A stretch of 20,372 bases of DNA from Chara braunii. Taxonomy: Eukaryota; Streptophyta; Charophyceae; Charales; Characeae. The stretch's first letter is position 1. The number at the start of each line of letters is the position of its first letter. Location: assembly GCA_003427395.1 (NCBI GenBank), contig BFEA01000070.1, positions 3,882,586 to 3,902,957 of the forward strand, written 5' to 3'. The position numbers and the translations under genes were made by a program. Below the pieces are notes generated by a model. The model was not told the origin of the DNA and searched no databases. It saw only the letters and a list, made by a program, of their open reading frames with translations. Shown in pieces: positions 7,210-15,544 of the stretch.

Positions 7210-7985
7210 CACGTGGGGCACCTAAGGAAGGAGTATTGGAAGCACCAAGGGTAAAGAGATCCCAAAATAAAAATGGGACATCATCCGGGACGTTGCGGGG
7301 GACTAAGTGGACCCAAATAAAAATAGTCGAAAAAACGAGACACGCGCCAGCGGGACTACCGACGGGGCAAAAAAATGGAATTAGTACAGGGAGAGTGGCG
7401 GGGACTTGAGTTGTCCTAAGGTAACTGTGAGCCAACATGAGGAATGGCCGCACAAAAAAAATGGCACCGTCAAGATCAAGATCCAGACGGTGGAGAATAT
7501 TAGCATCATTAGTGCAAGCACTAGTGGGATCAAGAGGGAGGGCCGTGAGAAAAAAAAAAAAAAAAAAAATAATGGTAAAAGGGTTGCCCAACAGTCTGAG
7601 ATATCTCGGACTACATAGGCATGAGAAAATAGAGCCTCAAAGGGCTCAACATGGGAAAAAGGCTGCTCAAAGAAAATCGGAGCAAAGGGGGCTCAAAATT
7701 GAGACTAACGGAGGCAAAATGAAGCCCCTTATGAGCATGGGGGTGTCATTATTGTAGTCCGAGATATAACGGTCAACTGCTGAGTCTGAATCTGACCATG
7801 GATGAGGATCTATGACCTAGAAAAAGCTCAACAGCTATTTGACACTTGTCACATCATAAATAAAAGGGAAAAAAAAAATAAAAAAAATAGAGGGAGAGTG
7901 AGACGAAAGGGGAAAAAAGAGTGGAGGAGAATGTGTCGGTTTATTGAGACCTGCGCAGTAGGGACCGGCAGGTCCCTACTGTGAC
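7210..7985. repeat. Long diverged repeat, copy 2
   Basis: Partner of 5850-6560, with the anchors given there. It contains a poly-A run (7551-7569), a GTCTGAGATATCTCGGAC hairpin (7593-7612, one wobble mismatch) and the perfect hairpin at 7956-7981. No protein-coding evidence survives. Confidence 0.7.
7956..7981. repeat. Perfect 10-bp hairpin in copy 2 of the long repeat
   Basis: CAGTAGGGAC (7956-7965) and GTCCCTACTG (7972-7981), loop of 6 bases, identical arms to 6529-6554. Confidence 0.85.
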
Positions 7986-9160
7986 CTCATCCCTCCAAGA
8001 TTCAAGGAGGGGAATCGGGAATGCAGAGATATGGCCCTTGGGGCAATATCTCCACAAAATCTGAATTAAAAAAGACAAAATCAAGAGAAAATGCAGAGGG
8101 AAAATGACGGGTTTTCTTTTGGGTCATCCATGGAGGAGAGAATATGGCCGTTTTTTATGAGGCCTACCCAAACGGCCAACTTCGGAATGAGTCGGCAGCC
8201 CCAAATGAAAAGAAACAAAAGAGAGAAAAAAACAAAACTGTTCATTTGATCCAAAAGGAGGGCCAAATGCAAAAAAAAAAAAAAAGGAGAGCTTAGGGGC
8301 TCAAATTTGAAGCAATGACTACTTGGGGGTGGCACGGAATATTGTTGGTCTTTGATCTCAGCCAGACCCAAGGCTGAAACTGCACCGAGGCATGAGAAAA
8401 TACCTCGGCCTACCAAAAATGGGGTAGAAACTGAAAAAATCGAGAAAAAGGTCCACTAGGCCTTATTCTCTCAAGTGTGGTTGCCCCTTGGGCATTAGGA
8501 CCCAAGGGGGCAACATTTTGAAAATGAAAAAGAGGCTGAAGGAGGCCAAGAGGCAATCCGAGTTGGTACCAACCACTCAGACTGCATGTACTTGGCCAAA
8601 ATGAGGCCCGGGTACCTCCGGAAGGGCATAGTGGTGAAATTTTGCCTTGGGGGTACCTCGGTTCACCTCAAGGCACATGAAGAGGCCCATGGGTTGGCCG
8701 GAGTGCCGGTTTCAGCCTACATAAGCTGAGGATTTTGTCCGCCATGCTCACATTTGCATGAGGAGTGCCCATGCTGCCCAAGTGAGCTCATATGAGCATT
8801 TTTCTCACTTGGAGAGTGGAGAGGGGAACCCCAGTCAGTTTGGGAGCTTAGAGGAGACTGTGAGTTAGGGGGAGAATCTCTAGAGGTTAGTGGCAGTGAG
8901 GCTGGCCTAGGGAGGTGATCCGCCATAACCCCCAGGCTGTGAGGAAGAGAGGCTAGAGGGAATCTCATTAATCCTCCTAGAGGGGAGGACTCCATAGCCA
9001 TAGTAGAAGAAGCTTGCGATAGTTTTGGTGAGGTTGAGAGAGGAAGGAGAGAAGAGCCTTAGGAAGGCGAAAGCCATAGCCAGGGTGGTACTTTTGCAAG
9101 GAGGGAAGAAGCTTCATCAAGGTTGGTGCTCTATCTCCAAGACATTGAGGAGGTGACTGG
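7986..9160. other. Purine-rich unassigned stretch with one hairpin
   Basis: No supported gene; an open minus-strand frame at 8717-9001 is Ser/Pro/Leu-rich and composition-driven. At 8553-8585 GCAATCCGAG faces CTCAGACTGC, a diverged member of the GCAGTC hairpin family, with the perfect palindrome GTTGGTACCAAC (8562-8573) in its centre. Confidence 0.45.
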
Positions 9161-9167
9161 AAAGGAG

Positions 9168-9345
9168 GAGGTTCTTCTTCATCTCCTTCTTCTTTTCCTC
9201 CTTCTTCTTTTTCTTCTTCTTTTTCCTCTTCTTCTTCTTCCTCCTCCTTCTCCTCCTTCTTCCTCTTCCTTCTCTTCTTCTTCTTCTTCTTCTTCTTCTT
9301 CTTCTTCTTCTTCTTCTTCTTCTCATTACTCTTCTTCTTCATCTC
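9168..9345. repeat. Polypyrimidine (TTC)n tract
   Basis: Imperfect TTC/TCC/TTTC units for about 100 bp, then about 17 pure TTC triplets (about 9273-9323). A long homopurine-homopyrimidine mirror-like tract that could adopt triplex DNA. The poly-Ser or poly-Arg/Glu frames through it are artefacts. Confidence 0.85.
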
Positions 9346-9499
9346 CCCCATCGCATCTCCCTTCTCCTAACCCTCTAATGGTCTCTCATCTACATCCCTT
9401 TTCTCTCTTCCTTCATTGTCTCTCTCTCCATATGAACTGTCATAAGCTTAGAGTAGATGGTAGGGAGCCTTCACACTAGTAATAACCTCCCCATGGGCT

Positions 9500-9829
9500 C
9501 ATTCTTCACCTCCATGTGAATCGTCACTTCTCCCCTTGTGATTTCATGCATTTGAGTAAGTTACGCTCACTCTTTTCTCACTTTCTTTCCTCTTCTTCAC
9601 TTAGGAGCAAATCGCGACTCTTGTCTTTGCTTAATCTAGTGTTTTGGTGATGATTACCTCGTGTTTAGTCCATTTCTTCACTCCCATGTGAAGCGCTAGT
9701 TCCCCCATTGTGATTTCATACATTTGAGTAAGTTACACTCACTCTTTTTTCACTTTCTCTCCACTTCTTCACTTAGGAGCAAATCGCAACTCTTGTCCAT
9801 GCTTGTTCTAGTGTTTTGATGGTTTTTTT
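9500..9829. repeat. 172-bp tandem repeat, two copies
   Basis: Copies at about 9500-9671 and 9672-9829. Shared boxes CATGTGAA (9513/9685) and ATTTCAT (9541/9713) give an exact offset of 172. Contains TTTGAGTAAGTTACGCTCAC (9551-9570), which matches 17 of 20 bases of the 92-bp unit at 9907-9926, so the two arrays are related. Confidence 0.8.
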
Positions 9830-9850
9830 CACCTACTTTGCTCAATTCTC

Positions 9851-10310
9851 TCACATGATGATGTTCCGTTGCATTCTTGGTTGCATTTATGAGCTTCAAG
9901 CATGTGTTTGAGCAAGTCTCGCTCACATGCATGACTCAACTCTCACATGATGGCATTCCGTCCCATTCTTGGTTGTATTCCTAAGTTTCAAACATGTGTT
10001 TGAGCAAGTCTCATTCACATACACGACTCAACTCTCACATAATGATGTTCCGTTGCATTCATGGTTGCATTCATGAACTTCAAGCATGTGTTTGAGGAAG
10101 TCTCACTTACATGCATGACTCAACTCTCACATGATGGCATTCCGTTTCATTCTTGGTTGTATTCACGAGCTTCAAACATGTGTTTGAGCAAGTCTCACTC
10201 ACATGCATGACTCAACTCTCACGTGATGATGTTTCATTGCATTCTTGGTTGCCTTCATGGGCTTCAAGCATGTATTTGAGCAAGTCTCACTCACATGCAT
10301 GACCCACCTC
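9851..10310. repeat. 92-bp satellite, five copies in A-B-A-B-A order
   Basis: The word TCACRTGATG or a close variant recurs at 9851, 9943, 10035, 10127 and 10219, exactly 92 bp apart, with the next unit at 10311. Copies 1, 3 and 5 carry GATGATGTT..TTGCATTC and TTCAAGCATGT; copies 2 and 4 carry GATGGCATTCCGT..CATTC and TTCAAACATGT. The array is thus a 184-bp dimeric higher-order repeat. Confidence 0.85.
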
Positions 10311-11403
10311 TCACATGACAGTGCTCCGTTTCAGACTTGGCTGTTCTACTACTCATGTACATGTACTTTCACTACTCACACTCTCATTTTGTTAAGTTCA
10401 TGCCTTTGGTAGTGTTCCGGTTCTCACTTGGTTGTTCCACTACTCATAAACATATGCTTTCACTACTCACACTCTCATTTTGTCAAGTTCATGCCTTTGG
10501 TAGTGTTTCGGTTCTCACTTGGTTGTTCTACTACTCGTGTACATGTGCTTTCACTACTCACACTTTCATTTTATCAAGTTCATGCCTTTGGTAACACTCC
10601 ATTTCTCACTTGGCTGTTTTACTACTCATGCACATGTGCTTTCACTACTCACACTCTCATTTTGTCAAGTTTGTGTCTGAGTTAGTGTTCCGGTTCTCAC
10701 TTGGTTGTTCTACTACTCACACCCTCATTTTGTCAAGTTCATGCCTTAGGTAATACTCCGTTTCACAGTTGGTTGTTCTAGTACTCATACACATGTGCTT
10801 TCACCACTCACACTCTTATTTTGTCAAGTTCGTGTCTTTGGTAGTGTTTCGTTTCACACTTGGCTGTTTTACTACTCATACACATGTGCTTTCACTACTC
10901 ACACTCTCATTTTGTCAAGTTCATGCCTTTGGTAATGCTCCGTTTCACACTTGGCTGGTCTACTACTCATAGACATGTGTTTTCACTACTTACACTCTCA
11001 GTTCGTCAAGTTCATGTATTTGGTAGTGTTCCGATTCTCACTTGGCTGTTCTACTACTCATGTGAATGTGTTATTGCTAGTTTCACTCTCGCTTTGTCAA
11101 GCTCATGCATTCGGTAGTGTTCCGATTCTCACTTAGTTGTTTTATTACTCATACGCATGTGTTCTCACTACTCACACACTCGTTTTGTCAAGTTTGTGCA
11201 TTTGGTAGTGTTCCGATTCTCCCTTGGCCGTTCTACTACTCATACACGTGTATTCTCACTACGCACCCCCTCACCTTGTGAAGTTCATGCCTTTGGTAAT
11301 GCTCTGTTTCTCCATTGGCTGTTCTACTACTCATGTACATGTGTTCTCTCTACTCACACCCTCATTTTGTCAAGTTCATGCCTTGATGATTGTCCGATCA
11401 GCA
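10311..11403. repeat. 91-bp satellite, 12-13 copies
   Basis: The core ACTTGGYTGTT recurs at 10335, 10426, 10517, 10608, 10699, 10767, 10858, 10949, 11040, 11131, 11222 and 11313: period 91 throughout, except one 68-bp interval (10699-10767) where 23 bp are missing. Each unit reads TGTTCCG..TTCTCACTTGG, TACTACTCA, ACATGTG, CACACTCTCATTTTGTCAAG. Because 91 is not divisible by three, successive units change frame; several 60-90-codon frames through them are not genes. The head resembles the 92-bp unit (TGTTCCG..CTTGGTTG). Confidence 0.9.
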
Positions 11404-11404
11404 T

Positions 11405-11614
11405 TTGGCTGCTACTGATGTGGGATGGGTGACCAAAGCTTGGTTGCTACTGCTGCGGGATAAGTGACTGACACTTGGCTGCTACTTATGTGGAATGGGT
11501 GACCGGCACTTCGCTGCTACTGCTGCGGGATGGGTGACTGACACTTGGCTGCTACTGCTGTGGGATGGGTGACTGACGCTTGGCTGCTACTGCTGCGGGA
11601 TGGGTGACTGACAC
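11405..11614. repeat. 35-bp tandem repeat, six copies
   Basis: Six uninterrupted 35-bp units beginning TTGGCTGCTACT and containing GGGATGGGTGACTGACAC. Odd copies have TGTGG and even copies TGCGG at the same place, suggesting a 70-bp dimer. The array follows directly on the 91-bp array, joined through the shared TTGGCTG word. Confidence 0.9.
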
Positions 11615-11639
11615 TTCAACAAAAAAATTCAAGGTATAA

Positions 11640-12811
11640 AAGTTCAGTTCAAAAAATCAGGCTATCTTCAAAACTTTCAGTTTATTAAGAGGTTTTCAAT
11701 TTATGGTGACTATTGTTTTTCTTAAATTAAATTGAAAAGTTTTATTTTCCTGAAAGTTCGATAACAATCTTGAAAATTTCAATATAACATTTCAGTTTGA
11801 TATAAACGGAAATGTTGTGTAATGCCTGAAATCAAACTGAAATTTTATCTTTCAAATTAACATGGCTAAAAAAAATAATTGAAATTAAACTAAAAAGTTA
11901 CGTGTGGTCGGATAAATGAACTGAAATGTAATTGGGTGTCGAAAAAATAAACTTATATGCAATTTATGAGCGGAAAAGTAAACTTAAATATCACTTATGG
12001 ATGAAAAATTAAACTGAAAATTTATCTTTCAGTAAAACATAAACTAAATTTATTTAGTTTGTTTGAAATTAAATTGAAAGTTTATTTCACAATGAGAAGT
12101 AAACTGGATATGTTATATTTGACAAAAATAATGTTTGAAGTTGTCTCTTATTTTCAGGTTAAGTTTCAAAAAGGTTTTTAAGATATAAAGATGTTCATTT
12201 GATTCACATGGATGCTAGAGATCTATTTTTCCTTTCATCATTTACATCCTCATTACACCCTACTAAAGGGCCTTAGGGCCTTGCAAGAGTAGGTGTCCAC
12301 CTTGGTACCATCACATAAAGAATGTTTGCAACTGACACCCACTAAATATCGTACTTAAAAAAACTTCGAGCAATGTCTTAGTATTTCCAAAATAACCGAG
12401 GGGAGGAAAAAAAAAAAAAGTTCACGCATAGGACCCTTGCTACTCAAGGTAAGTTTCTATAAATTTGTTGGCTAACCCTCATACTGAAAATAATGGAAAA
12501 AAAAAGAAAAACATTCGTCTCACACCTTTTCGAGTCCTTTTCAACCTATTCGGATATCCTCACGTAAGACCTTTGAGGTTAAATCTGGATACATCTCTAT
12601 ACAAATAAATAGCTCAATCTTAAGGGAAGAGAGGGGATCAAAATATGGTTGGGCCTGAGTATTGACATGAATCCTGATGAGGCCACTTGAAGTATGCTTA
12701 GCCTAGACGGATGCACAATATGATTTAACAAACATAGGTAATCCAAGTTCATGAATTTTTTGGCTGCGGACTACAAGCTTCTCATCTTGTCACAAACGAC
12801 TCATAAATATG
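11640..12811. other. AT-rich stretch with degenerate AAACTGAAA motif; no gene
   Basis: From about 11640 to 12180 the words AAACTGAAA, TTTATCTTTCA and AAATTAAACT recur irregularly (e.g. near 11838, 12010 and 12065), suggesting an old, highly diverged short tandem repeat. From 12180 to 12811 no repeat or coding pattern is clear; a CCTACT...AGTAGG inverted pair with inner GGGCCTTAGGGCC lies near 12258-12294. Confidence 0.4.

Positions 12812-12819
<8 letters not shown>

Positions 12820-12881
<62 letters not shown>
12820..12881. repeat. (CA)n microsatellite
   Basis: About 30 uninterrupted CA units, preceded by CACACATA. Confidence 0.95.
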
Positions 12882-12883
<2 letters not shown>

Positions 12884-12920
12884 CAATCCTTCGACTATCA
12901 TGAGGCTCAGTAGGCCTGTG

Positions 12921-13100
12921 ACAATATGAGGCACAACACTCGTATGACAAATGAACAAAATGACAAACTAACAAACAAATAAAATAACATAGATTTTAAT
13001 CACTAAACATTATAACAATATGAGGCAATCATATGACAATGAACAAAAGGATAAACTATAAGACAAATAAAAGAACATATATTTTAACAAACCGGTACAC
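12921..13100. repeat. 94-bp tandem duplication in AT-rich DNA
   Basis: ACAATATGAGGCA begins both copies (12921 and 13015); each continues with ATATGACAA-TGAACAAAA, ACAAATAAAA and a TTTTAA-rich end. The copies differ by indels and substitutions. Confidence 0.65.
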
Positions 13101-13336
13101 AACTTGACAGAGCTACAATGTCATAATCTATTCAAACTTTCAAAGCGTTGTCATCCAAGTGTTAAATAAAAGTAATAAAAATGAAAGCAGCAAGTAACAA
13201 TACACTTTCTACCAAAAAGAACGAACCGATACATAAAGGACGTCAATAACTTCAAAAAATAAACAATAACGAGAATTTCAATGTTCTCTAGTATCTCGTC
13301 TTCTTTGCACACTCTTCTTCCCTATATCAATAATAA

Positions 13337-13952
13337 CTATAAATGACTCTCTTTTACAACAAGAAACCTGCAAAGCAGGTTTAAGCTTGTCCTGCAGACT
13401 GTGATCTCTCATTGGGATCTGTATGTGTCCACTTCCACTATGATACCCTCCTTGTCACCCATTCCTCTCTGAGTATCAGAACCTAGAGATCACTGTGCAA
13501 AACCAAACACACCCAATACAGAAGCATAAGGGTCAGACTCCACTTCCTTTACTGGTAGTGAAATAAAATTTGTTGACTTCTATTTTTCTTTCAGTACTGC
13601 AACCTCACAATTTAGCATGTCTACGGAGCTGCACAGTCGGACCAGGTCTTGCTTACAGCTCAACAAGTTCGAGAATTGTGTTGCCCACCTCATCCTTTAA
13701 CTCGTAATCTTCCCTGACACTTGGACAACTCGCTCCCTATTTGTGTTTTTCTCCACTTTTCAGCTCATCCTTCGGTTCTACATTGTCTATCCTCCCTTTG
13801 GAATCTCAATGGTGGATACTATTAGCACGTTCATCTTGCACAGACCCTACTCCAGACATATTTCCACCATTTCTTCTCAATCTTTCAACTATATTTGATG
13901 AACCATGAGTCCAAGGATCTGCATGCCTGACAACGCAGGCTTCCAAACCTCA
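13337..13952 (-). pseudogene. Block D, coiled-coil-like C-terminal segment
   Basis: In one frame from 13952: GLEACVVRHADPWTHGSSNI, VERLRRNGGNMSGVGSVQDE, a TGA at 13808, DSKGRIDNVEPKDELKSGEK, a TAG at 13739, and REDYELKDEVGNT. The frame then shifts near 13680 to NLLSCKQDLVRLCSSVDMLN, CEVAVLKEK, a TAG at 13582, KSTNFISLPVKEVESDPYAS, a TGA at 13492, another TGA at 13411, and a final TAG at 13339. All stops listed fall in register within each frame, which I checked by position arithmetic. Confidence 0.5.
13364..13382. repeat. 8-bp hairpin near 3' end of decayed gene
   Basis: AAACCTGC (13364-13371) and GCAGGTTT (13375-13382) pair perfectly around AAA. It falls inside the last codons of block D; significance unknown. 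Confidence 0.6.
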
Positions 13953-14010
13953 CTATCATTCTTGGGACGAAAACAAGACCCCCTGGGCAAAGCACACTAG
14001 GCATCATAAC

Positions 14011-14305
14011 ATGTGCACCTCTCCCCTGAGAACCCCTAAGGTGTATATTAAACATGTATTTATCACGTTTGACGATGAGCTCCCTGTTGTTGATCTTGTC
14101 CCATTCGTAATCACCGAAGCAGATTTAACAGAAGCTGGCAAGCATGTGACAACTGTTGCACGGCCTCCTTTCCCTTCCTACTTCAACCAGATACACGAGC
14201 AGCCGTCGTTCGGGTTGACCCCTTAATAAGAGACTCATCCCTCTTGGTCAAATCATTTGCACCTGCCCTTGTTGCACGTGTTGTAGGTGACGTAGCAGTG
14301 GACAC
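14011..14305 (-). pseudogene. Block C, Ser/Thr-rich exon-like segment
   Basis: Begins after the strong acceptor CTCTTCTTTTGCAG ending at 14306. The first frame reads VSTATSPTTRATRAGANDLT then KRDESLIKGSTRTTAARVSG, a TGA at 14185, and SRKGKEAVQQ. Coding character then moves to another frame (LPASVKSASVITNGTRSTTG then SSSSN), implying an indel around 14150. The right-hand boundary is uncertain. Low-complexity Ser/Thr/Lys composition suggests a disordered linker. Confidence 0.4.
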
Positions 14306-14683
14306 CTGCAAAAGAAGAGCATCTGAAGGATGTCAAGGACTTTGATTTTTCTATTATTAAATTCCCAAACAAATAATTCCTACATATTCACCCATCAACT
14401 TGATATAAAATGAAGAAAAAACCCAATACATTCACCAATACTGGCCTCCCTTCTCTCATCACTTGATCAAAAAATCAGTCCCGAAACACTTATGCCAAGA
14501 GGTGCAGCAACACTGCAGCCCTCTTTGATCTTCAGGGAAGAATATAAAAAGAGAACAACAAAGAAGGGTTGGTGAAGGGATACAAGAGTCAAGCTAGACA
14601 AACCCAAGAGAGGGTAAGTGGGGAGCACATGCTGGATCGACAGATGGATTCGTGAGAGTATCGTAGATAAATCATTTACATAC

Positions 14684-14794
14684 CTTTTTTTAGCAAAGAC
14701 ATTCATTTCTACCGGCCTCAATTTTCAAGCCACATCATTCCAAAGTCAGGCCCCCAAGACACTAATTTCAAGGACTGTAGTCCGCTTCCATCTT
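14684..14794 (-). pseudogene. Exon-like block B, Myb/SANT-like helix
   Basis: Follows a pyrimidine-rich stretch (about 14796-14830 on the minus strand) and ends at AAAAG|GTATGTAA (donor at 14683). It reads RWKRTTVLEISVLGA, a TGA at 14748, LWNDVA, a TGA at 14727, then KLRPVEMNVFAKKR. With Arg at the stops, the W..VA.KL....KKR spacing resembles plant trihelix and Myb/SANT-like DNA-binding domains, also found beside transposases. This likeness is my inference from the motif pattern only. Confidence 0.45.
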
Positions 14795-14820
14795 CTCGAG
14801 AGGCATGCCAAGAGAAGAAA

Positions 14821-14892
14821 GAAGGAAAGGGGGCAACACGGAAGAATAAAAGTCAAGAAGGAAAGGGGGTAACACGGAAGAACAAAAGTTAA
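14821..14892. repeat. 36-bp tandem duplication in the presumed A-B intron
   Basis: GAAGGAAAGGGGG at 14821 and 14857 begins two 36-bp copies that differ by a few bases, inside the stretch between blocks A and B of the decayed gene. Confidence 0.75.
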
Positions 14893-14980
14893 GAAGGGAA
14901 AACTAAGGCTGTGCAAATGGGACACACATCCTAATGGACAAGTTGGCAGACGAGGGTATTGCGAGGTATCATGAACATAC

Positions 14981-15189
14981 CTTCTCTTTCTGCAAAGTGA
15001 TCCTGGATGCTATCGATGTAATCTACAAACTTCATATTTCCCGGAGACAGACTTCAATATTTCATATCAACATCATCAAACTTGTCGAAGTCTCCTCAAT
15101 TTGTCTTCAAGAAGTCCTCCATAACGCCTTTCACCACATTAACCTCTTCAGTGCTGACCTCATTATTATGAAGCAACTTCAAGACCTTA
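14981..15189 (-). pseudogene. Exon-like block A of the decayed gene
   Basis: The acceptor TATCCTTGCAG ends at 15190 and the donor GAGAAG|GTATGTTC starts at 14980. The 209-bp block reads KVLKLLHNNEVSTEEVNVVK, then GVMEDFLKTN, a TGA at 15098, GDFDKFDDVDMKY, a TGA at 15056, and SLSPGNMKFVDYIDSIQ then DHFAERE. The two TGA codons are in frame 42 bp apart. Both splice sites and the acidic, helical character support a real former exon. The plus strand here is also open for 98 codons (14934-15230), but lacks such signals. Confidence 0.5.
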
Positions 15190-15230
15190 CTGCAAGGATA
15201 CATTCACATTCCAAGCATATTCATGTATGA

Positions 15231-15544
15231 TCAAGACCTGTCTGTTACCATTGAACTTTCTGACTATTCTGACTCAATGGTACACACATGTCGCCATTGC
15301 TAATTAGATCATGAGTTCAAACTAAGATGGATATAACCCCCTTAACAAAGAAAGAAAAAACTATTGCGGCTGATACAGTCAAGAGTTCCCATAGACAACA
15401 AAATGATGGCTCAGATCACGAGTTCAAATTCTGATTGACATGATAATCATACAAGCTAACTACTCGTTTTGCAAAAACAGAAAATGTTGGTGCCCGTGAT
15501 ACAATCAAACGTTGATCCAATAAAAATTAAGAGGTTGATTATGT
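15231..15544. other. Unassigned AT-rich stretch
   Basis: No gene, repeat or regulatory signal I can support. Earlier exons of the minus-strand decayed gene could lie here or beyond the minisatellite, but none is recognisable. Confidence 0.4.

Larger units (their letters stand above)
13337..15189 (-). pseudogene. Decayed multi-exon gene, possibly Myb/SANT-like
   Basis: At least four minus-strand blocks read as protein and are bounded by good splice signals, but contain about ten stop codons and at least two frame changes. Block A (15189-14981) and block B (14794-14684) end at AG|GTATGT donors; block C starts at 14305 after a strong acceptor; block D runs 13952-13337. Block B resembles helices 2-3 of a trihelix/Myb-like DNA-binding domain. 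C is Ser/Thr/Lys/Arg-rich, D looks coiled-coil. Most stops are TGA where Arg would fit. The A-to-B phases do not match with the acceptor I chose, so exon ends are approximate. A plus-strand frame at 14011-14226 lies antisense to it and is treated as its shadow. No family is certain. Confidence 0.5.

Noticed and set aside
6989-7591. 200-codon minus-strand frame
   Set aside because: The strand is pyrimidine-rich, so stops are rare. The related repeat copy at 5850-6560 does not keep the frame throughout, and no domain is recognisable.
8717-9001. 94-codon minus-strand frame
   Set aside because: Ser/Pro-rich composition without a domain, next to other pyrimidine-strand open frames; nothing supports translation.
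9117-9479. Poly-Ser and poly-Arg/Lys/Glu open frames across the TTC tract
   Set aside because: They follow from the trinucleotide repeat and exist on both strands; no start context or flanking domain.
10337-11432. Chain of 60-90-codon frames rich in His, Ser and Phe
   Set aside because: They are frames through the 91-bp satellite, which changes frame every unit.
14011-14226. 71-codon plus-strand frame that reads plausibly as protein
   Set aside because: It lies antisense to block C and the neighbouring part of the minus-strand decayed gene, which has splice signals and flanking blocks; I take it as a shadow, though not with certainty.
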